From Saccharomycopsis fibuligera x Saccharomycopsis cf. fibuligera (taxonomy: Eukaryota; Ascomycota; Saccharomycetes; Ascoideales; Saccharomycopsidaceae), in assembly GCA_001936135.1 (NCBI GenBank), contig CP012816.1:1057501-1121500 (forward strand): a DNA stretch of 64,000 nt, in the 5' to 3' direction. Positions 11,414-22,884 of this stretch are shown in pieces (position 1 is the stretch's first letter; every line of letters begins with the position of its first letter). Both the position numbers and the translations under genes were made by a program. The notes beneath the pieces are model-generated. The model did no database searches. It worked only from the letters and a program-made list of their open reading frames with translations, and was not told the DNA's origin.

Positions 11414-12379
11414 TTACTGATACTGTTTCCAAAAAGAATTATTTTTAATTTCTGCAATGGATTCTGATCTAATGACTGTCTTTGAATTCTCAACATCAAG
11501 ATAGTACAACTTTTCCAACTTGAGAGTATTTTCAACGTAGTCCAACACTTTATGGAAATTTAACCCAACTTGAGCAATAGAATGACTATCGTCACTTAAA
11601 CAAAATTTTCCTCCGCCATACTGGATAATTGCCTCGGCGATATCCACTCCAGGATACGGCGTGTTCCAACCTTTCCGGATAGCAGCACTATTTAATTCAA
11701 ACAAGCCACCATAACTTTCAACAAATTTAATGTTTCGTATTATTTTTGCCCACACTTTGGGCCAGTCTTTTTTGATATTCACCTCGCTCTTTACTTTTTT
11801 CCCTGTGATTTCAGAATCCACCACGTCGTCACCACACATAAGCTCAATCAAGTCAAAATGGCCAACCACTATAGGTTTGATTTTAGTAAGCATCAAATAT
11901 TGCAATTGGTAATATTCTTCAAACAAGTGATGTATGCTACCTCCGCACGATTTCACTGCCTCGTTCCAAAGCTCCTGATTGAAATCAATAGGAATTGAGT
12001 GAACGTAGTGCACTGATCCAACACACATATCAAATTTACCCAGTTCAAGTAGCGCTACGCTACTATCGATGTGTTCATCATCGGCTCCTTCGACTTCAAA
12101 TCCAACAAGAAACTTGGTCTTGATGGTGGGGTCATCATTGGTGCGTTTTTGAATTTGGTGAGCATGTGTGATGAACTTGTCAAAATTTTCTTGCAAGTTG
12201 TGAACAGTATAATTTTTATCATGCTCTTCAGGGTACATTAATTTAATATCGGTACGGGGCTGATGCTCGGTAAGACAGAACGTTTTGAAGCCCATGTCGA
12301 TGGCTTTTTGGGTGATAGTTTCTAAAGTGTCCAGAGCATGGGAGACATAGTCTCCGCTGTGTGAATGGTGGGAGTGCAT
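11414..12379 (-). CDS. HIS2: Histidinol-phosphatase (PHP family)
   Basis: 321 residues from the ATG at 12379; the frame stays open upstream but without another ATG, and MHSHHSHSGDY is the known N-terminus of yeast His2. The PHP metal-binding motif HSHHSHSGDY is at the very start, followed by the second metal cluster LTEHQPR, then VGFEVEGADDEHID, VGSVHYVHSIPIDF, VVGHFDLIEL and LSDDSHSIAQVGLNF, the ordered signature of this phosphoesterase family. It removes phosphate from L-histidinol phosphate, the penultimate stage of histidine synthesis. Length compares with 335 in Saccharomyces. HIS7, an earlier step of the same pathway, is 41 kb away on the other strand. I found no TGACTC in the 360 bp before the start. 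Confidence 0.95.
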   Translation of the reverse strand: MHSHHSHSGDYVSHALDTLETITQKAIDMGFKTFCLTEHQPRTDIKLMYPEEHDKNYTVHNLQENFDKFITHAHQIQKRTNDDPTIKTKFLVGFEVEGADDEHIDSSVALLELGKFDMCVGSVHYVHSIPIDFNQELWNEAVKSCGGSIHHLFEEYYQLQYLMLTKIKPIVVGHFDLIELMCGDDVVDSEITGKKVKSEVNIKKDWPKVWAKIIRNIKFVESYGGLFELNSAAIRKGWNTPYPGVDIAEAIIQYGGGKFCLSDDSHSIAQVGLNFHKVLDYVENTLKLEKLYYLDVENSKTVIRSESIAEIKNNSFWKQYQ

Positions 12380-13367
12380 TGTACTGTTGTAGTTATATAT
12401 CAAAATCAGTGCCAGTCTTTACACACCTTGGGACCCTATAAAAAACAAGCAACCAAGTAAAACAGAGATAAAGAGAATCTCAAGGGAAATGAGAATGGGA
12501 TTAACAGGGGTGAATGGCCTATTTATTTATTTTACTCTGTATCAGTCAACGTATAAGGGAAGCGATTTACAATTTTCACTCACCTGCCCCCGCAACTCAA
12601 GATCCGGCACGGAAGTGAATGGACGCACACATCAAACCCATAATGGCTCAGTAATAAAATAGTAAGTGTACCTACGGAATAGTACGGAACCGGAAAATCG
12701 GTCGGATATCACCCCCTAATTAGAGGACAATTCACCGTGTCATCAATTCACCGACATGGATTAAATTTTATACTTCTTGCGGCAGTGAAAGAGTACGCTA
12801 AATATAGAGAAGATGAATATATTGTAGCTGGGTTTATCAAGCCTAAACAAGCAAAAGTTCAGGATGACCAGGTTTACACTGAGACTTGGAATCCCGCGCG
12901 CTTACGTCTTTTACTGTTATTGAATGTTATTACCGAGTTGGTTGCAAAACGTGGACGACTACAGAACAACGTTTCTCCCAAAAATGGTGCTACAATATTT
13001 CAATATTAGTATACAGTGGGAATGCACCACAGAAGTGACTCTCTGGGCACCTAGAGCTCTTATCAATTGCATCAACACTAATTCATTAACAAGCCATCAT
13101 GTCCACATACAATGCAAAGTGACGCATATATCAGTATGTAAATATTCCGCAGTATGATACATACACACTATTACATATAAACACATATTTATACATAATT
13201 TGATGCACTGATGAAAAAAATTAAAAAAAAAAAAATTTTTTATAATCAGCACCATCTCTATCTTTATTGGTAAAGTGAGGTTACATTGGATCTCAAAAAC
13301 ATTTTGACGGTACATGTCTCTATAGCATAGTATATTACAAAATTGCATTTCCATTAAACACAGAAGC
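12380..13367. other. Divergent intergenic region, HIS2 and RPA43 promoters
   Basis: 988 bp between divergent starts. A 90-codon open frame at 12737-13009 shows no family resemblance and is treated as chance. An A/T-rich element with T and A runs lies at 13214-13242, a plausible nucleosome-poor promoter segment for RPA43. Confidence 0.5.
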
Positions 13368-14408
13368 ATGTCTGCCGCAATAGCTCACAACAAAAGAAGC
13401 CTAGACTCTAGTGTTGCAGGCAGCAGCAGCAACAGCATCAAAAGACACAAGCCCAACCATGTTTCTACCCTCAAGAATGAAATAGATCCAGAAACGAAAC
13501 TTTCTAAGTGTTTCCATAAGGTGACTACCAAGCTTTACATATCGCTTGCGCCAATGTTTTTGAATGATCCAATCAAGGGTATTAAGAAACAACACTTGGA
13601 CCCATTATTGATGACTTTTTCTTCTCAAGCTAAAGGTGTTATACTATCGTACAGCAATATCAAGTTTGCGTCAACCAGTTACGACCAAGATGAAAACACT
13701 GGTCAGCAATTACTTCTTGCTCCTGTGAAGTATGATACTGCATATTCCTTTTTGTGGATAAGCGTCGACTTTTTGGTTTGGAGACCACTCGTGGGAGACT
13801 ATATTGAAGGTTATAGTTACATGCAAACCCCATCCCATATTGGTTTACTTCTTCACGATACTTTCAATGCTAATATTAAGAAATTTAATATTCCAAGCAG
13901 TTGGGAATTCATCCCTAATGCTGACGATGAGTACAGTGAAGACAATCAAGATCGAGATGAAGACAATGGTAGCGAAGCCAATAGTGAAGGTCAAAAATCC
14001 AATGTTAGATCATTAGGATACTGGGTGGATGAAAACAAGGTGAAAATTGATGGTGAATTGAAATTCACAATAAAGGCCATTCATACTGCTGGCAAACTCG
14101 TTAGTGTTGAAGGTACACTTCTTCAACCTGGTCAAGAAAATGGTAGAGGTTTATACAGTTCCCAAAACAATAACGGTAGTAACAACTTCAATGATCATAA
14201 TAACATTATCAACACCAGTACCAAAAACAGCCAGACTGGTCACAAAAAATTTTTTGATGACGATTTTCAGGACACTTCGTTGACTGTGATTCCCGAACCA
14301 GTGAAAGAGGATCTCGAAGATTTACCAAAATGGGACAACAACGATTCGGAAGACGAAAAAGTCGTTGCTGAAGCTGACAGTAGTGAAGATGAGAACGATG
14401 ACGATTAG
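13368..14408 (+). CDS. RPA43: DNA-directed RNA polymerase I subunit Rpa43
   Basis: 346 residues. After a Ser-rich basic head (SSNSIKRHKPNH) comes the tip domain (KCFHKVTTKLYISLAPMFLNDPIKGIKKQHLDPLLMTFSSQAKGVIL, about 47-97) and an OB-fold domain (FLWISVDFLVWRPLVGDYIEGYSYMQTPSHIGLLLHDTFNANIKKFNIP), the same layout as Rpa43. It then runs into an acidic, disordered C-terminus rich in Asp and Glu. Rpa43 pairs with Rpa14 to form the Pol I stalk that binds Rrn3 for rDNA transcription. The start at 13368 gives the only complete product. The acidic insertion between the OB-fold strands (about 188-210) is typical of fungal versions. Confidence 0.9.
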   Translation: MSAAIAHNKRSLDSSVAGSSSNSIKRHKPNHVSTLKNEIDPETKLSKCFHKVTTKLYISLAPMFLNDPIKGIKKQHLDPLLMTFSSQAKGVILSYSNIKFASTSYDQDENTGQQLLLAPVKYDTAYSFLWISVDFLVWRPLVGDYIEGYSYMQTPSHIGLLLHDTFNANIKKFNIPSSWEFIPNADDEYSEDNQDRDEDNGSEANSEGQKSNVRSLGYWVDENKVKIDGELKFTIKAIHTAGKLVSVEGTLLQPGQENGRGLYSSQNNNGSNNFNDHNNIINTSTKNSQTGHKKFFDDDFQDTSLTVIPEPVKEDLEDLPKWDNNDSEDEKVVAEADSSEDENDDD

Positions 14409-15011
14409 GCGGGGCATTGTATATTTAGCATTTAGGTTTTTACTTTTTTTTTTTTTTTCTATACTTTTTTTCGTTATAATTTTGCTCATTTTGTCTCTTT
14501 TTTATAAATAAATTATGTTTTGTTTTTTTTTGTTTGAAACTACACCCATGCACATCACTATAACAGAACATTGTATTACTTTATATTAAGGGTTTTACTA
14601 GTAGTGTAGCAGTATTTTAATATTTTGATTTGTTTAAAAGTTTCAGAGAAAGGCAATATAAATAAAATACATATTCGCAAATAAATGAGCATAAATAATA
14701 TTATATTGGAAAGAACTAAAGATAAAATATAGCAATAAAACGCAGGAAACGTAAGAGGTGAAAAGTAAAACTAGAGAAGCATAAATAAGCAAATAGATCA
14801 GAAAAATAGGTATATGGAATATGGTAAGCAACTTAAAGAATTGCATATCGATGTTTGTAGCTTTCAAGATCAATCGAAGAAACTAGCCGTTAATGCCTAA
14901 AAGAAAAGAAGGATACAGAAGCGTGGTATTATTGATATTTCCAATGATATGCTGGAAACAATTACTGTATCAAAAACGCTACTCTCACCTTGTTGTTGTT
15001 TGTCTTGACCA
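14409..15011. other. Convergent 3' flanks of RPA43 and tropomyosin
   Basis: 603 bp with T-rich terminator-like stretches at 14440-14530. No gene recognised on either strand. Confidence 0.6.
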
Positions 15012-15383
15012 TCACAACGCATTCAACTGGTCAGTAATTTCATCCAACTCCTCCTTAGCCTTGACATACTTAGCACTCAACTCCTCATTCTTATTCTCCA
15101 ATTCCTCTTTCTCATGCTCGAGACTAGTAACTTTTTTCAGGAGAGTTTCTGCTTCAACATCAATAGCGTTGAATTTTTCTTTAGTGGCATTGTAATTTTC
15201 CTCGAGTTTTTCCAATTCTGCTTCCAAGGTTTCGTTTTTGGTAGTGAGCGACTTGATGAGGTTTTCCTTTTCAAGTAACTCCTGCTCAAGGTCTTTGTTT
15301 TTTTCTTTCAAATCTTCATGTTTCTCTTGCCATTCCTCAGCGCTAAGCTTCAATGCTTGAATCTTGTCCTTTAATTTGTCCAT
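15012..15383 (-). CDS. TPM2: Tropomyosin, short form (123 residues)
   Basis: A continuous coiled coil from end to end. The N-terminus MDKLKDKIQALKLSAEEWQ and the C-terminus EELDEITDQLNAL match the two ends of yeast tropomyosins, so the protein is not truncated at either side. Saccharomyces Tpm1 has 199 residues and Tpm2 161, a difference of 38, corresponding to one actin-spanning period; this protein, at 123, is shorter than Tpm2 by another 38, apparently missing one internal period near residue 66. Tropomyosin winds along formin-made actin cables and steers myosin V transport and cytokinesis. The ATG at 15383 is the only sensible start. The symbol follows the nearest length class and is not a firm orthology call. 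Confidence 0.85.
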   Translation of the reverse strand: MDKLKDKIQALKLSAEEWQEKHEDLKEKNKDLEQELLEKENLIKSLTTKNETLEAELEKLEENYNATKEKFNAIDVEAETLLKKVTSLEHEKEELENKNEELSAKYVKAKEELDEITDQLNAL

Positions 15384-15990
15384 ATTGTATATATGTGTGA
15401 TATTTTTTGTGTATTCAATTGAAATGTTTTCGTAGTGGTATATGTGTCAAATTTCTAAATGGCACGGTAGCGGATGGAAATCTATGGACCAGACGTAGAT
15501 ATATAAATAACAATCAGACAAATGGGCTTGAAGAGACGAATAATCAAGAAGTAAATGGAAGATAGATATGAACAGCAAGTCAAGAAAAGAAGAAATAGAG
15601 AAAAAACTCGCTGGCAATTTACAAACGATAGCAGTGGCGTAGAACAGGAAGGCAAGGCGATTTAGGTCCCAATCAATCGCTGTGCGTTTGGATGTTTCAC
15701 TCCTCTGGACGCTGATCTGCCTGCGGCCATACTTAACGAGAACAGCCACTGCAGTGCGGTTAACAGTAACGCGGGTGTGTCCCGAATCAAACACTATTCT
15801 ACTTTCAGTATACAACATCAACATCAACATCAACATAAACATCACAGAATATGAATCAGTACAACCTGTAATATATAAAAACTTTAGTATATACAAACTC
15901 TAGTGTTTTTGTATGGTATAGAATACAATATAATACAATCTTCCAAAAGGTTCAAATTAAAACTAGTCGACTAACTCCGGAGACAATCCC
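15384..15990. other. Tropomyosin promoter region
   Basis: 607 bp between tandem minus-strand genes. Contains a short hexamer repeat (ATCAAC-type) near 15817-15842. No gene recognised. Confidence 0.55.
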
Positions 15991-18900
15991 TTAATTAGAA
16001 TGATTGGCAGACTTACGTTTCAACTTTCTCTTAATTGAAACGGTTTTCACAATCGAAGCAAACTTGTGGCCATGGTGGGCGGAGTCTTTGTCATTAGAAT
16101 TATCGAGGCCATTGCCCTCACCATTGGGTGCCTGTTCCTGCTGATGCAAATGCAACGGAAGCTTCCGATAACGACCACTAGTGCCGCCATTGCCACCACC
16201 GTTTCCAATCCCATTACTATTGATGTAGCTCAAAATTGCCGGCTCATTAACAAAAGGATTTACGCCTGGATGCTGATATGTCAAGTAGTCGATACTTTCT
16301 GCTTCTAATCCTGTACTGGAATCAAAAGTGCTCATTTTGTCAATGTTTCTATTAGATAATCCTGGAGTAAAAGAATGGACAAAATTCACACCAATGGAGC
16401 TCATTGACTGCTGGCTTTGATGACTAGGAGCGTCTCGGCTAATGGCCATGTTTTGATTGTTGTTGGTGGTAGTGCTAGCTGTTATGTTAGTAGTGGTAGT
16501 GGCTACTGACGCTAGTGGCAAAACTTTGTCGTTTTCTTCAAGATGCCTTTCTTTTGCTGTGCTGGCATTGTTCTTGTGTTCTTTACTACCACTCCCGTCT
16601 TTGTTGCCAGCATTGATATAGTCAACGTGGTTTTTGTTCTTGTTTTTGATGGAATTACTGCTGTCATTATCAACATGAACGGTCCCTCGAACAGTAGTTT
16701 TCAATGGCAGTGGGCCGCCAATTAGCTTCTGATATGCTTCTTCGTGGACTTTTTTTTTCCCGACACTACCGTCATTGCTTTCTTTGCCAATAGATGATCT
16801 CACAGTCGAATCCAGCCTATTTCCCTCCTTACCACCACCCACTGCATTGCTGGCAATGTCATTAGTGGCTGTAGAGCTTTTGTGAAAATGTCCCATCAGC
16901 GACGACGATGAACGAAATCCGCCACCAACAGTACGAATCATATTCACTAAGCTATTCCGACTAGAGTCATGTCTTCCACGTCTGGTCTCCATTGAGATGC
17001 GACCAATGTTGGCATTGCTACCGTTATTATTACTATTACTATTACTATTTCCAACCAAAGATACTGATGAGGTACTGGCAGTTTTGCTGACCACATTGCT
17101 GGCCAAATTGGTATCAATTCCTGGAGAATCACCATGCTGCAATTTTTTAAAAAGGGTAAAACTGCGATTCTTATGGTGCTGGTCTTGGTTAGATGTTTTC
17201 AGGTGGGGAGATGTTGATCTGGGTACCTTAAAGCATTCATTGTTGCTATCGCTATTAGCAGTACCACTATCTTCATTATTATTGAACAAAATTGCAGAAA
17301 ACGGATCGCTGCTTAGCGTAGTTAGCATATTTCTGGAGTCTAAAGCTTCCTCTGGAGAGTTCGGAGAGTTCGGAATACTCCTGTCAGCAGCATTATTCGC
17401 GGCAATATTAGCTGCGGTGACAGGATCAGAAGCAAAAACATGAGCGTTCGGGGTAACTGGAGCAATTGGTACATCAAATCCAATTGGAGCACCGGCGGTG
17501 GCAGACGATAAATTGAGATTCAGCGATACCAGCAACACGTTAGATTTGTCCACGATAGAGAAAGCACTATTGTCACCAACATTGTTGTTATCATTGGTAC
17601 TAAAGTTGGTGCTATTGTTGTAATCAGTATTAGCATGACTGCTGAAAATATTAAGATTGAGATTATTAGTCGATGCAATCAAAGAATCACTGGGATGCTG
17701 AGTCTGTTGACTTGGCTGAAATTGTTGATCTGCATAAATGGCACTAGCATCGCTAACATCAAAATTCCCCTGTTGCAACTTGCCATTACCCCCATTGCTT
17801 TCGTCAAGTAGTGACGTTTCATCAATAGTGCTCACTTTGCGGGGCCGATCAGCGGCACTGGTACCAACATTAAGAGACAAATATTCACTATTATGCATAC
17901 TATTATTTTTTTCATTATAAGTGTTGCTATCATTCTTGTGGTTATTGGGGCTGTTGGATCTAATAATGAGGCTTTCGGTAGAATTATCTATTTTACCAAA
18001 TCGGGTGGTACTGCTTTTAAGAAATTCTTTCAATGAATTTCTTCTTTTTCTGCAAGTGACTTGGTCGTTTCCTGTTTTGGCTTCAGCGCTTAAAAACAGC
18101 AGTAACGTTGTTTTGGAATCAGCGGCGCCCATGGACCTGCTATGTTTGCGGAGCACCTTGGTGAGTAAGCTTGGGGCGCTACCATTGATAGCGTTATCGT
18201 TATTATTGTCACTAACGATACTATTAATATTATTCGTCGAGGGCTGACTTTTCTGTTCCAATGGCGAAAAACTTGGTGATGCTGAAGTGAGTTGAATACA
18301 AGGAACCGTCACGGAGCTCTGGGGCTTTGGTCTTGACTGCTTAGCAGCTTTTGTTGCTGCTGGAGACAGTGCTACTGCCTCTTTGTTCGGCTGGGCCTCA
18401 AGAAAAGACACTTTTTTATCCGACTTAGTAGAAATATCTTTCTTTACAGCACGTTTCTCCTGCAATTTTACGCCCATAAATCTATATATAGCAAAAAGGG
18501 CGTAGTTTGTTATGAAATTGAAGGTATAGGTTACTAAAGATAACAAAGTATTGAAAGACAGTGATAATGACGATTTCTCCTTGTACAAGTGAATTAAATA
18601 TTCAACGTAGAGATTCTGATAGGCTGGCGGTAGTGGCGTAAGTTTTTGCTTTTGTCTTTGCTGTTGTTTTCCATGGCTGTCACGCTTGTTGGTATTTTTG
18701 CTTGAATTGGAGCCTTTGCTATCACGTTTACTGTTACCTTCTGAGTCATTCAAGTCGTTGAAGAAATCCTTCATGATGTCGCTATTGCATTTGTTAACCT
18801 CAGGACTGCTTAACACTGAACTTGATGTGCTTGTGCTTGTGCCCAAAGAGGAATTGACACCTTGAGCCTGATGCCGCAACCTCTTTTGGTATTTTTTTTC

Positions 18901-19616
18901 CAAGTGTTTAATTTGTAAATTTATCAATTTGAGCTTTAGATAATATGATTTGAAAATACGGTAAATGATCGGCAAGTAGCGTTTGATATTACTAGAACTT
19001 TTTGCTGATGGTCTGTCAAACTGGAAAATGGTTTTTAAGCATGCTAATGACCAATGATGAAGCCTCTGGAGCACCACATTGATTGTAGATTCAAAAATAA
19101 CTGTGTAGCGGCGCTCCGGCAAACTCGGGTACCGTTGCTTCAGATTTAGTTTTGACGACGGTGGGGAGCTTGCTACAACAGGAGAAGCCACATCCAAAAT
19201 AACTTGCCTTTTACTAGAAACGAACGGCTCAATGAATTGGTTGAAAACTATGATGTAGCCCTGTGTGTATGGGTTGAAAAGCCACAGGTTTAGGCCAAGC
19301 ACAACTAGCTTCTTGTGAAATGGCAGAAGAATTAAGGGAAACTCAGGAAGATACTCGACAATGCCAAGCTCAAGCCGCACACTGGTGCTTTTCTCGAAAT
19401 TAGTGACAAGAAGCAAGGCCACAAGGTACTTGATCCACGACTTCAAGAAGACCTTGTCATTGCTGTTGAGAACTTTGAACGACACGAGAGTGGGGACGAT
19501 CAACGTTGCAGCGACGCTATAAAGTGGAGGGCCAATGTCAGTATATTTTCCTGCCAAATAAACTTCAAGATCGGTGCACAACAGACATACTTAGCAATGC
19601 GAAGAGCGAGATCCAT
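15991..19616 (-). CDS. TB2/DP1/HVA22 (REEP/Yop1-like) membrane protein with very long disordered tail, spliced
   Basis: The long frame lacks an ATG before residue ~270. A 74-nt intron links exon 1 (19616-19591, MDLALRIA plus two bases) to exon 2 (19516-15991) in frame, giving about 1183 residues beginning MDLALRIANVAATLIVP. Residues about 10-115 fit the TB2/DP1/HVA22 fold: VPTLVSFKVLNSND, then paired hydrophobic hairpins ending FNPYTQGYIIVFNQFIEPFV. Relatives wedge into ER membrane and shape tubules. A further hydrophobic stretch lies near 345-370. The rest, about 800 residues, is Ser/Asn-rich and disordered. Usual family members are under 250 residues, so the tail is notable. Function beyond ER-membrane curvature is not inferred. 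Confidence 0.75.
19517..19590 (-). other. Predicted short intron of the TB2/DP1-like gene
   Basis: 5' site GTATGT, branch-like TACTGAC at 19537-19543, and 3' site TATAG ending at 19517, 20 nt beyond. It keeps the frame and supplies an ATG and a hydrophobic N-terminus. The branch site differs by one base from the consensus, so support is good but not decisive. Confidence 0.72.
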
Positions 19617-19859
19617 TTGCCATCAACTGTGTACTTGACCAGAAGAGTGGTGCTGTAAAGGTTTTAGAGGATGATAGAGGTCAGTAAAGAACCAGCGCGA
19701 AACCAGTAAGGAGAACCAGCACAATCACTACATCATGTGATTAAGTATTGGGAAAACTGTTGTTTCTGTTGAGTGCCCAAGGGTTAGTAATGTTTGAGAG
19801 ATGGTTGGATGGTGAAGAGCTGTTTTATTGCCCATATAGTCAGCAACAACATCTCAAAA

Positions 19860-20882
19860 ATGCTCGCATCCACACTCAAACACTCTGCTTTACGCTTACT
19901 GGCAGCTAGCCGTCCACTTGCTAGGGTCACCGCCCGAGGAACCCTTTCTTCCATCAGACTATTCAGCAGTACTGCAAATGCACATCACCAATATCAGCAT
20001 CAGCATCAACAGCAGCGCAATGGTGCAAACCACACTCTTCTCGCTAGGCTTGTTGGTGTATCGTCATTTGCTGGCCTTGTCGCTGCTTTGACTTATGTAA
20101 ACAGCGATAGCAGTGTCATCCTGCTTGATTCTGGAACCACTTCTTATGCCGCTGAAGATTCTATCCAAGTTGAAAGTTCTATCGACAACTTCCCAACCAC
20201 CATCGTATCTTCAAAAAACGGCAGTACCAAGTTCTCATTGCTCGGTTATGGGGTCAGAAAAGTTACTTTCCTTAACTTCAAAGTCTACGGTTTGGGCTTA
20301 TATATAGCTGATGAAGATCTTTCCAAGATCCCTCAAGTGCTTAATTCAACGTACTTGTCCCAAGTTTACATTGACCAATACAACAAAAATCTCAGTCACT
20401 CAGAAAATTTGTTGCTTGCCCTTAGGGACCCAAAAATCTCTGAAGTGCTTGTGAACAGTTTGCTTGATGCTGATATCAAATTCGTGGTGAGAATTGTGCC
20501 GCTTAGAGACACCGATTTCAACCATTTAAGAGACGGTTTTGTCAAATCTTGCATCAAAAACAACTATGTCAAGTCACAGTACCCTGAGCAGCTTAATAAC
20601 GGTGTGGATGAAATTAGAGCCATCTTCAAGAAGCATCGTTCCAAGTGCCCAAAGAATCATGTTTTTCTTGTTGAGACTGATAGCAATGGTAAAGTGACTT
20701 TCCTCTATGAGAACTACGGCTCTAAGCCTGAAAAGAGAGAATTGAAGAGCGTGTTGAATTTAGGCACTGTGCAAGAGAGTATTATTAGTAAAGCATTGTT
20801 GCTTAATTATTTTGCTGGGTCAAAGCCAATCAGTGAAGACGCAAGAAAGACTAGTATTTCTGAGATTGCCAGACTTGTTTAG
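19860..20882 (+). CDS. AIM46: Mitochondrial chalcone-isomerase-like protein, Aim18/Aim46 family
   Basis: 340 residues from the ATG at 19860 (context AAAAATG); an in-frame ATG at 19809 would add 17 residues that look less like a presequence. The N-terminus (MLASTLKHSALRLLAASRPLARVTARG) is basic, hydroxylated and free of acids, a mitochondrial presequence. A single hydrophobic segment near 60-75 (LVGVSSFAGLVAALTYV) is followed by the chalcone-isomerase-like core: LLGYGVRKVTFLNFKVYGLGLYIA and FVVRIVPLRDTDFNHLRDGFVKSCI. Aim18 and Aim46 are inner-membrane-associated mitochondrial proteins whose loss alters mitochondrial inheritance; no isomerase activity is assumed. The two paralogues cannot be told apart here. 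Confidence 0.82.
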   Translation: MLASTLKHSALRLLAASRPLARVTARGTLSSIRLFSSTANAHHQYQHQHQQQRNGANHTLLARLVGVSSFAGLVAALTYVNSDSSVILLDSGTTSYAAEDSIQVESSIDNFPTTIVSSKNGSTKFSLLGYGVRKVTFLNFKVYGLGLYIADEDLSKIPQVLNSTYLSQVYIDQYNKNLSHSENLLLALRDPKISEVLVNSLLDADIKFVVRIVPLRDTDFNHLRDGFVKSCIKNNYVKSQYPEQLNNGVDEIRAIFKKHRSKCPKNHVFLVETDSNGKVTFLYENYGSKPEKRELKSVLNLGTVQESIISKALLLNYFAGSKPISEDARKTSISEIARLV

Positions 20883-21006
20883 GGGTAGCTTAGTAGTACT
20901 TGAATATCGTGTATATTGACCTACTTGTTTGTAAATACTAATTAATAAAATAAAATATGAAAAGTTATACGTGGACATTCTATTCAAGGTTGTAACGGTT
21001 GTAAAG

Positions 21007-21039
<33 letters not shown>
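21007..21039 (+). repeat. Poly(A) homopolymer, 33 nt
   Basis: Uninterrupted run of 33 A in the 205-bp convergent gap between the AIM46-like gene and the pseudouridine gene. Confidence 0.95.
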
Positions 21040-21041
<2 letters not shown>

Positions 21042-21087
21042 AGAGTGTGGCATTTCAAAAATTTTATCTATTAATAAATTTGCTCTC

Positions 21088-22839
21088 TCATGATAGCTCT
21101 CTAATTTTCTCGCTGATGGCACTTTCCGATTGCAAACTCAACCCGGCCGCCATTTGAGCCCTATTCAACATACTATCCCTTTGCAAACCTGGCTCGAAAA
21201 GCCAACTTATTCCTTTATCTGCAATCTCATGGACCAAATATCCTATAAATGAATCTCCTGCACCAGTAACATTCTTGATATCACCGTCTTTTAACTTCAT
21301 AGGCGGTTCATAGTACTGTACCACCACCCCTAATTGCATACTGTTGAACTCTTTTCCCTGGCTAGCGAGCGTAATTAATGGTTTTTTTTCCAAAACATTG
21401 CCACTGCCGCTACTCACTGATAACTTCTCAATGAAGTTCTTTGACTGATTTTGGTTAGCAGACTCCGAGTTTGCTCTTGTAGTCAATGATACAACCACAA
21501 TCCCCTTTTCGCCGGCCTTGATCACCAATGCAGGAATATAAGGAATTAATTTGAACGCCATTTGCAATACTCCTTGTCTGATAAAGTCCAGGAAAGCGGT
21601 ATTTTGCTGACCAGCATTTTGTATCTGGTTGCGGAAATTGGCATCAATTCCTAATGTATCCATCATTGGAAACCAATGGTCAACGTCGAATAATTCATTA
21701 CGATCCATAGTGTCATGGATGGTGCGAAGTTCATTGACGGTTGGAGTAGCCAATACAAGCCCAGAAAGACTTTCCAACAGACAATCGCCATTTTCGATCC
21801 CACCTTTAGCAAGATCAGTAGAAGCAGCAGCGGTAGCAATGCTCTGCAAATGAGTATTAGAAGCTATAAAGGCTCCCGGACTAGTCTTTATCACATCAGC
21901 AATCTTGCCAGCCTTAATGCTAGAGGTTGGCTCAAACACAACTTTGCTGCCCAATACAAGCGATTTTTGGATCACAGCCTTATATGTATCTAGCCCCAAG
22001 TTTCCATCAAGAACCACGATTTCTGGGGATGCTTCGGATAAGTGCGTGGTGATGCGGTGAGGGTCAAAGTTTTCGGCAATGTCCATGTCGGCACAAGCGA
22101 CGATAAGGGAGCCTTGTGCATCGTGCATTGAAACATATCTTGCGGTATTCTTTTTAATTGTTAACCCATTGCTGCTGCTGCTGTTGTTGTTATTGTTATT
22201 GTTGTTGTTTCTTGCTAGTTCGATTTCATTTTTGTTGATTAATATTCCACTAGCATCAATGTCATTGTTTTCGAAATGGTCAAGAATAAGTTTGCCAAAC
22301 TCATCATCACCAACTTCAGAAATGAGCCTACTAGTAATTTGTGACGCTTTTAACGTTGATGTTGATGTTGATGCTGGTTCTGCAGCATATTTAGCAGCTA
22401 AAGCAACATTGTAGCCAACACCACCAATAGAAGTACTACTGGTGCCTGGATTGGAATCACCAATTTGATATTTTGCAGGTTTCAATTTGCACATCAAGTC
22501 AACGGCGACTGAGCCAATGATGGCGATATTGGTCTTGGTTGGCCGTTGCCGTGATTGGTGTATTTGTTTTATTTGTTGTTGTTGCTTAGAGTTGATACTT
22601 TTATTTGTTTCAGGTTTCGTAAATATCGTTTCTTGTTTGCTGATTACGGGTTGAAACGACGACACCCTGGACTAAACAAATGGCATGTTAGAAGTTATCC
22701 ATCAACAAAACTTATTAACAGCAATTGCAAAAACGAAAAAAAGAAGAGCAAGCAAATCGGCATTTATAATTTGTTCCAAAGTGCACTTCGTGTAAACCCA
22801 TAGCTCTCAGTATACTCAGTATAAAACTAATAACGTCCC

Positions 22840-22884
<45 letters not shown>

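Noticed and set aside
12737-13009. 90-codon open frame between HIS2 and RPA43
   Set aside because: No recognisable family or domain, lies in a divergent promoter region, and the length is within chance expectation.
21088-22665. Pseudouridine kinase as an independent gene starting at a GTG
   Set aside because: No ATG precedes the kinase domain, and a 3' splice site in the right phase joins it to the glycosidase frame.
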